NCBI GenBank assembly: GCA_021827985.1
Contig: JAKATL010000002.1
Location: 89,965-153,964 of the forward strand
Length of the DNA: 64,000 nt
Direction: 5' to 3'
DNA from: a bacterium
GTDB lineage: Bacteria; Chloroflexota; Dormibacteria; Aeolococcales; Bog-877
Both the position numbers and the translations under genes were made by a program. Below, piece by piece: positions 1 to 9,190 of this stretch (its first letter is position 1; every line of letters begins with the position of its first letter). Under the pieces are notes generated by a model, which was not told the DNA's origin, ran no database searches, and saw nothing but the letters and a program-made list of their open reading frames with translations.

Positions 1-114
1 GTCGACGTCGTCGTGCCGGGGTGCCCCCCAAGTCCGCTAGCCCTCATCCACGGTCTCCTTCTGGCCCTGGACCGGATTGAGGAGCGAATCACTCTTCAGG
101 AAGGCGAGCAGTGA
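1..114 (+). CDS. NADH-quinone oxidoreductase subunit B / group 4 hydrogenase small subunit, C-terminal end
   Basis: Only the last 37 codons are inside the window. They read V-P-G-C-P-P-S-P followed by a short helix, which matches the C-terminal PGCPP motif of NuoB/HyfI-type subunits, where the cysteine helps bind the [4Fe-4S] cluster next to the quinone or [NiFe] site. The TGA stop overlaps the GTG start of the HyfB-like gene (GTGA), so the two are translationally coupled parts of a membrane hydrogenase or complex I-like operon. The fragment cannot tell NuoB from HyfI; the HyfB neighbour favours a group 4 hydrogenase-type complex. Confidence 0.8.
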   Translation, partial: VDVVVPGCPPSPLALIHGLLLALDRIEERITLQEGEQ

Positions 115-2123
115 ATCTGGGACTCGAGCTCGCGGTGACCGCAGCGGGCGCCTGGGCCGCAACCCTGATCGCCGCGGCGGCCGGCAGATGGCCCATCGGG
201 CTGCGCGCTTGCTCCTGGCTGTCAGCCGTGGGAGGGGTTCTGGCGGCCGCCTCAGGCGTGGCCGTGATCGCCTCAGGTCGGGTGGGAGCGCTCACCCTGG
301 AAAGGGGGGCGGCCGGTAGCCTTGTCCTTCGGACGACGCCCTTGGCCGCTGTATTCATGGTCGCCCTCGGGCTGGTGGCCGTCGCCATCGGGATGTATGG
401 GCCACGGTACCACCTTCCCAGTCCGGGAACTTCGGCCTATCAGGCGGCCTACACCGTTGCCCTGGTCGCGAGCCTCGGGGTGCTGCTCGCCGGCTCGGTC
501 ACCACATTTCTGGTCGCCTGGGAGACCATGACGATCGCCGGATACCTGATGATCCTGCGCCACCCGGGCCAGGCTGCGGCGGTCCGGGGCGGGTACCTCT
601 TCCTCGCGCTGGGAGAGGTGGGCTTCATGATGGTGCTTGGAGCTTTGGGCGTGCTCGCTGCCTATACGGGAACGCTCTCGTTCGCTGAGATAGCGGTCCG
701 CGTCCACTCGCTGCCGGCGGGGTACCAGGACCTGGTGTTCGTCCTCGCCCTTGTCGGGTTCGGGTTCAAAGCCGGCATCGTCCCGTTTCACATCTGGTTG
801 CCAGAGGCCCATCCGGTCGCGCCCGCCGACGGCTCGGGGTTCCTCTCGGGGGTGGTCACCAAACTCGGTGTCTACGGCTTCATGCTGGTCGCCTTTGAGT
901 TGCTGCCGAGGGGGCCGGTCTGGTGGGGGCTGCTCGCACTCGCCCTCGGAAGCCTCTCGGCGGTGCTGGGGGTCCTCTACTCGCTGATGGAGCGCGACTG
1001 GAAGAGGTTCCTGGCATTCTCCACGATCGAGAACATCGGTATCGTGGTCATCGCGCTGGGCGCCTCTCTGACCTTCTTCGAGTCGGGGCTGAAAGCTCTG
1101 GGGGCGCTGCTGCTCATCGCCGGCCTGTACCAGGTGCTCAACCACGCCGCCTACAAGACGTTGCTCTTCCTCGGGGTAGGGGTGGTGGAACATGCGGCGG
1201 GGACACGGGACATGGACCGCCTAGGGGGATTGGCTCGCCGCCTTCCCAAGACGGCGGTCCTGATGCTGGTGGGGTCCCTCGGCATAGCCGCCCTGCCACC
1301 CCTGAACGGATTCGTGTCAGAGTGGCTCATCTTCCAGGGCCTCTTCCAGGGCTTCAGGATAGGCTCCCACCTGACCGCCGTTCTACTGGTGGTGGCGGCC
1401 GCGGTGCTGGCGCTTACCGGGGGATTGGCGGTGGGCGCCTTCGCGCGGAGCTTTGGGATACCCCTGCTCGGCATGCCGAGGGGCGCAGGTGCTGCGGCTG
1501 CCACGGAGCAAAGGCAGCCGTGGCTGGGTGGCGCCTTCCTAGCCGGGGACTGCGTCTTCCTGGCGCTGGGAGCCCCGCTGGTGCTGGGCGGCCTGGGCAA
1601 TGTCGCCGGGGAGATCTCCGGAGAACACCTGGGCGGCCTGTTGCTGGTGCCAGGACTGACCATCATCCCCGCCCACGTTGCCTTCAGCTCGCTCGCGCCG
1701 ACCTGGCTGGCGGTCTGCCTGGTCGCGATGCTGGCCGTGCCGTTCGCCATCTCCCGGGTAGGTCGGGGCGGGGAGGCGGACCGGGTCGGCCCGGTCTGGG
1801 CTGGGGGAATGCTCCGCTTTCGGGCGCGGATGCAGTACTCCGCCACCACGTTCGCCAACCCCGTGCGCGTCACCTTCGATCGCCTCTATCGCCCCACGGT
1901 GGAGGTCGCCCGGGCCTCGGATGACCCCGCCGGCCAGTCGGGTCCGGTGCACTACGGCTTCCGAGTGACCCCAGTCTTCGAGCGGGGGCTGTACCAGCCG
2001 GCGGCCCGGCTTCTGAGCCGCATTGGGGCCGCCGCCAACCGCCTGCAATCGGGGAACGTCAACACCTATCTGCTCTACGTGTTCGTAGCCATCCTCATCG
2101 CCTATGGGGCGGCGCTGCTGTGA
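111..2123 (+). CDS. hyfB: Hydrogenase-4 subunit B-like proton-translocating membrane subunit
   Basis: A 670-residue, very hydrophobic protein of the MrpA/NuoL/HyfB antiporter-like family, which moves protons across the membrane in complex I-like and hydrogenase complexes. The typical H-P-V-A-P-A-D motif followed by a conserved lysine lies near residues 235-252, and H-A-A-Y-K-T near 345, with many membrane segments before and after. Length fits HyfB/HycC (about 670). The GTG start overlaps the stop of the upstream small subunit and has ggaagg upstream. The operon then continues, unusually, into MutS-like genes rather than further complex subunits. Confidence 0.85.
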   Translation: MNLGLELAVTAAGAWAATLIAAAAGRWPIGLRACSWLSAVGGVLAAASGVAVIASGRVGALTLERGAAGSLVLRTTPLAAVFMVALGLVAVAIGMYGPRYHLPSPGTSAYQAAYTVALVASLGVLLAGSVTTFLVAWETMTIAGYLMILRHPGQAAAVRGGYLFLALGEVGFMMVLGALGVLAAYTGTLSFAEIAVRVHSLPAGYQDLVFVLALVGFGFKAGIVPFHIWLPEAHPVAPADGSGFLSGVVTKLGVYGFMLVAFELLPRGPVWWGLLALALGSLSAVLGVLYSLMERDWKRFLAFSTIENIGIVVIALGASLTFFESGLKALGALLLIAGLYQVLNHAAYKTLLFLGVGVVEHAAGTRDMDRLGGLARRLPKTAVLMLVGSLGIAALPPLNGFVSEWLIFQGLFQGFRIGSHLTAVLLVVAAAVLALTGGLAVGAFARSFGIPLLGMPRGAGAAAATEQRQPWLGGAFLAGDCVFLALGAPLVLGGLGNVAGEISGEHLGGLLLVPGLTIIPAHVAFSSLAPTWLAVCLVAMLAVPFAISRVGRGGEADRVGPVWAGGMLRFRARMQYSATTFANPVRVTFDRLYRPTVEVARASDDPAGQSGPVHYGFRVTPVFERGLYQPAARLLSRIGAAANRLQSGNVNTYLLYVFVAILIAYGAALL

Positions 2124-3703
2124 TGCCAATTACCGGCGGCCCGACTCGGCCCAACGGTGACTCGGCCGGGGGCCGGGCCGGCGCGAGCCTGCTCTTCCCG
2201 GGACCGGTCCCCGAGCAGCCCGGGACCCTGGATGGCGAGTGGCTGGTGGATCTGCGTCTCGATCAGCTGATCTCGCAGGTCACCGGCGGCCGGGAGTCCT
2301 ACCAACTGGCGCAGCCGTTCCGCATCCGGCTCCGGACGCCCGAGGAGGTTCGCTATCGGCAGGAAGTGTGCCGTGACCTTGAGCTTCCGGCGGTCGCGGA
2401 CGCCTGGCGCAACTTCAGCCAGCAGCTGGCCGAAACGCGTGCCTGCCTGGGCCGGGCCGACAGGATGCGGCATAAGTGGGAACGGAGCCTCTGGCATCTC
2501 GACGCGGTGGTCGAGTACGTGCGAGCGGTGGAGGAGCTTGTTGCCGCGCTTGAAGTTGCAGGCTTTTCGTCCGCCGCGTTGGCGGCCGCTCGGGACTACC
2601 TGCGAGGCTACCAGGCGTCCTCGGAGTTCTCGGATCTGGCCCGGGAGGGGCGCGAGGTCAGGGGCGAATTGGGCGCTCTCCGCTACTCCGTCAAGGTGAC
2701 TGGCAATCGGGTCGCTGTGGGGCGCTTCCTGGGGGAGGCCGACCTGGGTGAGGAGGTCACCGACGCGTTCCGGCGGTTTCAGCAGATCGCCGTGGCCGGA
2801 CGGGAGTTCGACGTCAGCCGTCCCGAGTTCCTGGACCCGGTGGAGCTGAGGATCCTGGATCGCGTGGCCCGGTTGTTCCCCGAGCCCTTCAGCCGCCTCG
2901 AACGGTTCTGTCTCCGGGCACCTCAGTTCCGCGACGCGGTCGTCATGGAGCTCGACCGGGAGGCGCAGTTCTACCTCTCTTACCTGGACTTTCTCGCCCC
3001 GGTCAGGGGGGCCGGCCTGTCTGTCTGCTATCCCGAGGTGGTCGAGGTGGGCGAGCCAGTCGGGGCGGACTCCACATACGAACTCGTCCTGGCCCGCAAG
3101 CTGGTCGCCCTGGGCCAGGGGGTGGTCGTCAACGACTTCCGCCTCACGGGCGCCGAGCGCATCCTGGTCGTGTCCGGACCGAACCAGGGTGGCAAGACGA
3201 CGTTCGCTATCACCGTGGGTCAGGTCTTTCACCTGGGGGCGCTGGGCCTTCCCGTGGCGGGCTCCCAGGCCCGGATCTCGGTCTGCGACGCCGTCCTGAC
3301 GCACTTTGGCCGCACCGAGGACCTGGGAGAGCGACAGGGCCGGCTGGAGGCCGACCTCGCCGCCCTGGCGAAGATCCTCTCCGGGGCCACGGACCGGAGC
3401 GTGGTCATTTTGAACGAGACTTTCGGCTCTGCCAGCTTGCAGGACGCTCGATCTCTCGGGCGGAGGGTTCTGGAACGGCTGGTGGCGATCGGGGTCCGCG
3501 GCGTCTACGTCACGTTCATCGATGAACTCGCAAGCATGGGGCCGGCCATGGTGAGCATGGTGAGTATGGTCGACCCCGAAGATCCGGCTGAACGGACCTT
3601 CAGGGTGGAGCGGCGGCCGCCCGACGGCCTCGCCTATGCCCTGGCGATCGCCCGCAAGTACCGGCTGACCCACGATCAGCTCAGGGAGCGGTTGGGCAGG
3701 TGA
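2120..3703 (+). CDS. MutS-like ATPase, first of a tandem pair
   Basis: A 527-residue protein whose C-terminal part is a MutS-type ABC ATPase: Walker A G-P-N-Q-G-G-K-T near residue 354 and a Walker B-like I-L-N-E-T-F near 430. The N-terminal mismatch-reading domain of true MutS is absent, and there is no Smr domain as in MutS2. The Walker B aspartate is replaced by Asn, as I recall for some MutS-related proteins outside MutS1. It starts with GTG at 2120 or ATG at 2123, overlapping the hyfB stop, and its own end overlaps the next MutS-like gene. A role in DNA repair or recombination is likely but unproven. Confidence 0.8.
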   Translation: MMPITGGPTRPNGDSAGGRAGASLLFPGPVPEQPGTLDGEWLVDLRLDQLISQVTGGRESYQLAQPFRIRLRTPEEVRYRQEVCRDLELPAVADAWRNFSQQLAETRACLGRADRMRHKWERSLWHLDAVVEYVRAVEELVAALEVAGFSSAALAAARDYLRGYQASSEFSDLAREGREVRGELGALRYSVKVTGNRVAVGRFLGEADLGEEVTDAFRRFQQIAVAGREFDVSRPEFLDPVELRILDRVARLFPEPFSRLERFCLRAPQFRDAVVMELDREAQFYLSYLDFLAPVRGAGLSVCYPEVVEVGEPVGADSTYELVLARKLVALGQGVVVNDFRLTGAERILVVSGPNQGGKTTFAITVGQVFHLGALGLPVAGSQARISVCDAVLTHFGRTEDLGERQGRLEADLAALAKILSGATDRSVVILNETFGSASLQDARSLGRRVLERLVAIGVRGVYVTFIDELASMGPAMVSMVSMVDPEDPAERTFRVERRPPDGLAYALAIARKYRLTHDQLRERLGR

Positions 3704-5205
3704 AGCCTCACCTGCTGTTTGCGGATCGCGACTTCAACCGTGAGGGTGAGCTCCCAGACTCCGCGGGCGATCTCAGCCAGGACCTGGGCCTGGAGACAAT
3801 TTGGCGGGCCATGAGTGGAGGTGACCGGTTCATCTGGGACGTGGTCCGACGGGTAACCCTGGAAGGACTGAAGACAGTCGAGGACATCGACTATCGCCAG
3901 GAGGTGGCCCGGGATCTAATGGATCGGGCGGAGGAATTGGAGCAGCTCTACCAGGTGGCGGTCGATGCGGTGGAGTCGGAGAGACGGATCTGGGGCCTCA
4001 GCGGGCGCCATCCAGCGGGTGCGCTGCATCACGGCGTGGAGGTGCTCTCAGTTCTGGTACCGGCCGCTCGACGCCTGCGCGACCTCAGTGAGGGCATGAG
4101 GAGCAGCTGGAAGTCGAGGGGGTTGAACCAGTTCGCGGCGAGCCTCAGGCAGGACCTCGACGACGCTTACCTTGAACGGGTCAGTGCGCTGCTAAGGGCC
4201 CTGCGGCTGGAGTCAGGGGCACTGTTCGGGGCCAACCTGGGAGCGGGCGGCGCCGGGAGCGGATACCTCCTTCTGCGGCCATCGGCGCGAAGGGTCCCTC
4301 TTGGCGAACGGCTGGGGGTGCGGGAACGCTCACAGCACGTCTTCACCGTGGACCCTCGAGATGAGATGGGGCTGAAGGCTCTCGGAAACCTGACCGACCG
4401 GGGCCTGGCCGGCGTCGCCAGTTCGGTGTCCGAAGCGGCAGACCATGTGCTGGCGTTCTTCCGGTCTCTCCGCTTCGAGCTTGGCTTCTACCTCGGCTGC
4501 CTCAATCTCCACCGCGCCCTGGCGGACCAGGGGCTGCCCGTCTGCTGGCCCCGGCTGGCTCCCGGGGAGGAGCGGCGGTGGTCTGCTCGAGGGCTCTACG
4601 ACCTCACGCTTCCACTTCGCGACGGGACCCGGCCCGTGGGGAACGATCTGGATGCGGACGGCTGCCCTTTGCTGGTGATCACTGGAGCCAACTCCGGAGG
4701 AAAGAGCACCTTCGTCAGAAGCTTGGCCATGGCCCAGCTGTTGGCCCAATCGGGCATGTTCGTGGGCGCTCGAGGGTTCGTCTCGAGCCTGGCCACCAGT
4801 ACCCACACCCACTTTGTCCGTCCGGAGGACGATTCCATGTCCCGCGGCAGGCTGGCGGATGAGCTGGAGCGCCTGAGCAGGACCGTGGACCAAATGAGGC
4901 CAAGCGCGCTCCTGGCCATGAACGAGTCCTTCTCATCCACCAATGAGTTGGAAGGTTCCGAGATCGCCCGCCAGGTGATAACCGCGCTTCTGGAGGGCGG
5001 AGTGCGGGTGGCCATCGTGACCCACTTTTTTGAGCTGGCGAGCTCGCTTCTGGAATCTCCCCCCCGGCCCGCGGCTTTTCTCCGCGCCGAGCGTCTTGCC
5101 GATGGGAGTCGAACTTACCGGGTCCCGCCAGGTGAGCCGCTGGCGACGGCGTTCGGGTCGGACCTGCTGGGGAGGCCGAACTCTGAAGGCCGGATGGATG
5201 GCTAG
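3700..5205 (+). CDS. MutS-like ATPase, second of a tandem pair
   Basis: A 501-residue paralogue of the preceding protein. Walker A is G-A-N-S-G-G-K-S-T near residue 329; the Walker B-like segment A-M-N-E-S-F-S-S-T near 405 again has Asn before the Glu. A switch segment I-V-T-H-F-F follows at about 443, as in the MutS H-loop. The GTG start overlaps the stop of the first copy by four bases. The two partly diverged copies made together suggest a heterodimeric clamp or ATPase, but this is inference. No mismatch-binding domain is visible. Confidence 0.8.
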   Translation: MKPHLLFADRDFNREGELPDSAGDLSQDLGLETIWRAMSGGDRFIWDVVRRVTLEGLKTVEDIDYRQEVARDLMDRAEELEQLYQVAVDAVESERRIWGLSGRHPAGALHHGVEVLSVLVPAARRLRDLSEGMRSSWKSRGLNQFAASLRQDLDDAYLERVSALLRALRLESGALFGANLGAGGAGSGYLLLRPSARRVPLGERLGVRERSQHVFTVDPRDEMGLKALGNLTDRGLAGVASSVSEAADHVLAFFRSLRFELGFYLGCLNLHRALADQGLPVCWPRLAPGEERRWSARGLYDLTLPLRDGTRPVGNDLDADGCPLLVITGANSGGKSTFVRSLAMAQLLAQSGMFVGARGFVSSLATSTHTHFVRPEDDSMSRGRLADELERLSRTVDQMRPSALLAMNESFSSTNELEGSEIARQVITALLEGGVRVAIVTHFFELASSLLESPPRPAAFLRAERLADGSRTYRVPPGEPLATAFGSDLLGRPNSEGRMDG

Positions 5206-5647
5206 GTCGGGTTGGACCGCTTCGGGTGATCTGTTCCAGGACCTCTGGGGCGCCCGGGAGCTGCGGAGCTGGGAGCGAGCCCTGGCCCACGCCATTCGCG
5301 TCAGGTGTCGCCTCGGGCCCACATCGGTTCGATTGCTCTTCCTGGTGGCCGCCTCCGGCCCCCAGGGGATCGGAGTGGTGCAGTTGGCCGCAGCGCTGGG
5401 TCTCTCCACCAGCGGTGCCAGCCGGGCTGCGGCCCCGCTTGTGAGCCGGGGGCTGGTGGAGCGACGTGCGTCAGCAGCTGACCGACGTCTCCGGCCGCTC
5501 ACCCTATCCGCCGAAGGAGCGCAGCTGGTGCGCGCTCTCGTGCTGACCCCACCGAGTGTGCCCGCGTCGGGGCTGGGGCAGAGCGGCACGGAGACGAAAG
5601 GCGCGGAGGGCCGGGGACAGCCGCCAGCGGGTTCCCCTCTGGGTTAG
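5198..5647 (+). CDS. MarR-family transcriptional regulator
   Basis: A 149-residue winged-helix protein. The recognition region [12 protein letters not shown] and wing [11 protein letters not shown] follow the MarR pattern (helix pair, then a wing containing D-R-R). The ATG at 5198 lies inside the end of the second MutS-like gene (8-base overlap), so it is the last member of the hyfB-mutS-mutS operon. The C-terminal tail from about residue 118 is Pro/Gly-rich and not conserved-looking. It may control this operon or the following clpB; no operator was found. Confidence 0.75.
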   Translation: MARSGWTASGDLFQDLWGARELRSWERALAHAIRVRCRLGPTSVRLLFLVAASGPQGIGVVQLAAALGLSTSGASRAAAPLVSRGLVERRASAADRRLRPLTLSAEGAQLVRALVLTPPSVPASGLGQSGTETKGAEGRGQPPAGSPLG

Positions 5648-5706
5648 CAGCAGACACCGTCGGGTATATCCCTTCTTGGGCGATACCTTCGCCCTGGAGG
5701 TGTTTC

Positions 5707-8358
5707 ATGCGACTCGACCGGTTCACCCAGCGCAGCCAGGAAGCTCTGGAGGACGCCACTCAGCTGGCCACCTCGGGCTCGCACCCACAGGTAGATCCCG
5801 AGCATCTGCTCCTGGCGTTGCTCCGCCAGTCGGACGGATCGGTGCCGGCGCTCCTTCGCCAGTTGGAGGTCGACCCCGCACAGGTCGCTGAGCGGGTCAG
5901 TTCGGACCTTGCCGGGCGGCCCCGGCAGGAGGGAGCAACGCCTACGGCCTCCCGGGAGCTGGAGCAGGTGCTGCGCTCGGCGTGGGAGGAGATGGAGCGG
6001 CTCCAGGACGAGTACTGCTCCACCGAGCACCTCCTGCTGGCGCTGGCGGCGCTGCCCGGTGGCCCTGCCGCCGGGATCCTGCGGTCCGCAGGGGTGAACC
6101 GGGAGCGGCTTCTGCGGGCGCTGGAGGGGCTTCGGCAGGGTCAGCGGGTGACCGACCCCAACCCGGAGAGCAAGTTCCAGGTGCTGGATAAGTACGCGCG
6201 GGATCTCACCCAGCTGGCGCGTGAAGGCAAGCTGGACCCCGTCATAGGGCGCGATGAAGAGATTCGACGGACCATGCAGGTGCTGGCCCGCCGCACCAAG
6301 AACAACCCGGTGCTCATCGGCGATCCCGGGGTGGGGAAGACCGCCATCGTCGAGGGCCTGGCCCAGCGCATCGCCGCGGGAGACGTGCCCGAGACTCTGA
6401 AGAACCGGCGGGTGGTGGCCCTGGATCTGGGCACCCTGGTCGCCGGGACCAAGTTCCGGGGTGAGTTCGAAGAGCGCCTCAAGGCCCTACTGAAGGAGGT
6501 GGCCGATTCCAGCGGCCAGGTGGTTCTCTTCATTGACGAGCTTCACACCCTGATCGGGGCGGGGGCGGCCGAGGGGGCCATGGACGCCAGCAACATGCTC
6601 AAGCCGGCGCTGGCTCGGGGCGAGCTGAGGGCGATTGGTGCCACCACCTATGACGAGTACCGCAAGCACATTGAGAAGGATCCAGCGCTGGAACGCCGCT
6701 TCCAGCCGGTCTACGTGGGTGAGCCGTCGGTCGAGGACACGGTCAGCATCCTCCGCGGGCTGAAGGAGCGCTACGAGGTCCACCACGGGGTCCGGATCAA
6801 GGACTCGGCCCTGGTGGCCGCCGCGGTGCTGTCGTCCCGCTACATCAGCGGCCGGTTCCTCCCCGACAAGGCCATCGACCTAGTGGACGAGGCGGCCTCC
6901 CGGCTGCGCATGGAGATCGACTCCATGCCGGTGGAGCTGGACCAGGTGGAGCGTGGCATCCGTCAGCTGGAGATCGAGCGTCAGGCTCTGCGCAAGGAGA
7001 CAGACCGGGCTTCGGTCGAGCGGCTCCAGTCGCTGGAGCGGGAGCTCGCGGACCTGCAAGAGCAGGCGGTCGGACTGCGCCAGCGGTGGGAGCGCGAGAA
7101 GGCCCAGATCGCCCGGACGCGCGCCATCAAGGAGGAGATCGAGCGGGTCACCTTCGAGGCCGAGCGGGCGGAGCGCATGGCCGACTTCGGTCGGGCCGCG
7201 GAACTCCGCTACGGTCGGCTGGGGGAGCTGCGCTCCCAGTTAGCCGAGCAGCAGGCCCGCCTGGACCAGACCCCGGATGGCGAGCCCCTGCTCAAGGAGG
7301 AGGTGGGGGAGGAGGACATCGCCGAGGTGGTCTCCCGCTGGACCGGGATCCCGGTGCAGCGGATGCTGGAGGGGGAGGTCCACAAGCTGGTGGAGATGGA
7401 GGCGCGCCTGCACCAGCGGGTGGTGGGCCAGGACGAGGCGATCTCGGCCGTGGCCAGCGCCGTGCGGCGGGCTCGCGCCGGCCTCCAGGACCCAAGGCGC
7501 CCGCTGGGGTCCTTCATCTTCCTCGGTCCTACCGGGGTGGGCAAGACTGAGGTGGCGAGGGCGCTGGCGGAATTCCTCTTCGACAGCGAGGACGCGATGG
7601 TCCGCCTGGACATGTCGGAGTACATGGAGAAGCACTCGGTGGCCCGCCTGGTCGGTGCTCCTCCTGGGTACGTCGGCTATGAGGAGGGTGGGCATCTCAC
7701 CGAGGCCGTGCGTCGCCGACCCTATGCGGTGCTCCTGCTGGACGAGATCGAGAAGGCTCATCCGGACGTCTTCAACGTGCTCTTGCAACTGCTCGACGAT
7801 GGCCGGCTCACCGACGGCAAGGGGCACACCGTCGACTTCCGCAACTGCGTCGTGATCATGACTAGCAACCTGGGCAGTCCGGTCATCGCCGCCCTCCCCG
7901 ACCACCCCAGTCCCGAGGCGCAGGAGGGGGCCAGGCAGGCGGTACTGGCGGAGCTGCGCTCGCAGTTCCGGCCCGAATTCCTCAACCGCGTGGATGACAT
8001 CATCATCTTCCAGCGGCTGGATCTCGCGCAGATTGAGCGCATCGTGGCACTGCAGCTGGAGGAGATGCGCGCGCGCCTCGCTGACCGGCACTTGGATCTG
8101 CGACCCCTGCCGACGGCGGTGCGTTGGCTGGCTGAGAAGGGCTACGACCCCGTGTACGGTGCCCGCCCCCTGCGGCGGCTGATCCAGCGGCAGCTGGCCG
8201 ATCGGGTCGCCGTGGGAGTCCTCGATGGAACATTCGCCGAGGGCGACGTCATCACGGTGGACGCCGATGCCTCGGGCCTTGTCCTCCACCGTGAGGTCAG
8301 GGCCGGCTCGGAGGCGGAGCCAGAGACGGTGGACGCCCAGGTGGAGGTTCTGGGCTGA
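5707..8358 (+). CDS. clpB: ATP-dependent disaggregase ClpB
   Basis: An 883-residue Hsp100 chaperone that, with DnaK, pulls polypeptides out of aggregates. Order: double Clp_N repeat (about 1-145), first AAA+ module with Walker A G-D-P-G-V-G-K-T near 205 and Walker B F-I-D-E-L-H near 275, coiled-coil middle domain (about 405-520) that separates ClpB from ClpA/ClpC, second AAA+ module with G-P-T-G-V-G-K-T near 606 and L-L-D-E-I near 678, then the C-terminal domain. Length fits the family (860-880). A strong ggaggtg ribosome site precedes the ATG. I saw no HAIR or CIRCE heat-shock operator upstream. Confidence 0.97.
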   Translation: MRLDRFTQRSQEALEDATQLATSGSHPQVDPEHLLLALLRQSDGSVPALLRQLEVDPAQVAERVSSDLAGRPRQEGATPTASRELEQVLRSAWEEMERLQDEYCSTEHLLLALAALPGGPAAGILRSAGVNRERLLRALEGLRQGQRVTDPNPESKFQVLDKYARDLTQLAREGKLDPVIGRDEEIRRTMQVLARRTKNNPVLIGDPGVGKTAIVEGLAQRIAAGDVPETLKNRRVVALDLGTLVAGTKFRGEFEERLKALLKEVADSSGQVVLFIDELHTLIGAGAAEGAMDASNMLKPALARGELRAIGATTYDEYRKHIEKDPALERRFQPVYVGEPSVEDTVSILRGLKERYEVHHGVRIKDSALVAAAVLSSRYISGRFLPDKAIDLVDEAASRLRMEIDSMPVELDQVERGIRQLEIERQALRKETDRASVERLQSLERELADLQEQAVGLRQRWEREKAQIARTRAIKEEIERVTFEAERAERMADFGRAAELRYGRLGELRSQLAEQQARLDQTPDGEPLLKEEVGEEDIAEVVSRWTGIPVQRMLEGEVHKLVEMEARLHQRVVGQDEAISAVASAVRRARAGLQDPRRPLGSFIFLGPTGVGKTEVARALAEFLFDSEDAMVRLDMSEYMEKHSVARLVGAPPGYVGYEEGGHLTEAVRRRPYAVLLLDEIEKAHPDVFNVLLQLLDDGRLTDGKGHTVDFRNCVVIMTSNLGSPVIAALPDHPSPEAQEGARQAVLAELRSQFRPEFLNRVDDIIIFQRLDLAQIERIVALQLEEMRARLADRHLDLRPLPTAVRWLAEKGYDPVYGARPLRRLIQRQLADRVAVGVLDGTFAEGDVITVDADASGLVLHREVRAGSEAEPETVDAQVEVLG

Positions 8359-8362
8359 GGGA

Positions 8363-8722
8363 TCACCAGCTCAGGTCGGTGCGGCGCGCGGCCGCGCGAA
8401 GCGCCTCCAGCACCTGATCGAGTCGGGAGGAGAGCGCCGGGGCCGCCCGGACCGTCTCCAGCCGTTTCCCGGCCATGACCAGCTCGCAGCTGCTCCCCAT
8501 AAGGTGGGGGCGGACTGAGGGCCGAGCGGAATGGGCCAGCAGTGCGGGGCCGGCGGCCTTGTTCAGGGCTCGGGGGGACAGCTCACCGGCCGCGACCTGG
8601 AGTTCGGACCCCACCGACCGGAGGCGGAACTGGTACACGCGCCGTCCGGCCTTGGCGCAGGACTCGCAGCGTCCGAATGGGTCACCCGCCACCTCGGGGC
8701 GGCGCTGGCAGACCTTGCACAC
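8363..8722 (-). CDS. Small protein with N-terminal zinc-binding cysteines
   Basis: A 119-residue protein of unknown family. Its first 25 residues carry C-x2-C (C-K-V-C) and, 14 residues on, C-x2-C (C-E-S-C), a zinc-ribbon-like arrangement. The rest is basic with no clear motif. It lies 9 bases after the MarR gene on the same strand and would be the third gene of the MFS-MarR operon. It starts with GTG and has only a weak ribosome site. Convergent with clpB, 4 bases apart. I do not recognise a function. Confidence 0.55.
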   Translation of the reverse strand: MCKVCQRRPEVAGDPFGRCESCAKAGRRVYQFRLRSVGSELQVAAGELSPRALNKAAGPALLAHSARPSVRPHLMGSSCELVMAGKRLETVRAAPALSSRLDQVLEALRAAARRTDLSW

Positions 8723-8731
8723 GTCCGGAGT

Positions 8732-9190
8732 CTAGTCCTCTCCCTGGAGGAGTCCAGCCAGCTCCTGGAGAGACGCGGCCAAAGCAGCCCGGCGGTCGGG
8801 TGGGAGGCCGTGCATCCTCTCGTCCAGCATCTCCGCCCGGGCGCGCCGCAGGCGAGCCAGCAGCCGGGTCCCCCCTGGACTCACCGCCAGGAGCACGGCG
8901 CGCCGGTCGGCGGGATCCTCCTGGCGGTACACCAAGCCCTCCAGCAAGAGCCGGCGCAGCTTGGGAGTCATGGTGGAGTTGTCCACTCCGAAGTAGTCCG
9001 CCAGCTCGCTGGGCCGGCAGGGTCCGGTGGCCGCGATCCGGTTCACCACCCAGACGTGGGAAGTGGGCACCGGGCAGCGGGCGCGGCGGCTCACCTCCAT
9101 CTGCACGTCGTGGCGCACCACCCAGTTGGCCAGCGTGGTCAGACCTTCCTCCAGGTCGTCGCGGATCCCGTCTCCGGCGCGGGCGCTCAT
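8732..9190 (-). CDS. MarR-family transcriptional regulator of the adjacent MFS exporter
   Basis: A 152-residue MarR protein. The recognition helix region [13 protein letters not shown] and the wing with D-P-A-D-R-R-A-V are typical. Its ATG overlaps the TGA of the MFS gene (ATGA), so the exporter and its likely repressor are made from one message. A palindrome just upstream of the MFS gene overlaps the probable -10 element, fitting autorepression relieved by a small ligand. Note the gene order is transporter first, regulator second. Confidence 0.9.
   Translation of the reverse strand: MSARAGDGIRDDLEEGLTTLANWVVRHDVQMEVSRRARCPVPTSHVWVVNRIAATGPCRPSELADYFGVDNSTMTPKLRRLLLEGLVYRQEDPADRRAVLLAVSPGGTRLLARLRRARAEMLDERMHGLPPDRRAALAASLQELAGLLQGED

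Noticed and set aside
273..1193. 306-codon reverse ORF inside hyfB
   Set aside because: Antisense shadow of a clear membrane protein gene; rich in Arg, Gln and Glu with no protein features.
5648..5706. Possible heat-shock operator upstream of clpB
   Set aside because: Short GGGTAT...ATACC-like symmetry only; no HAIR or CIRCE match and the spacing is irregular.
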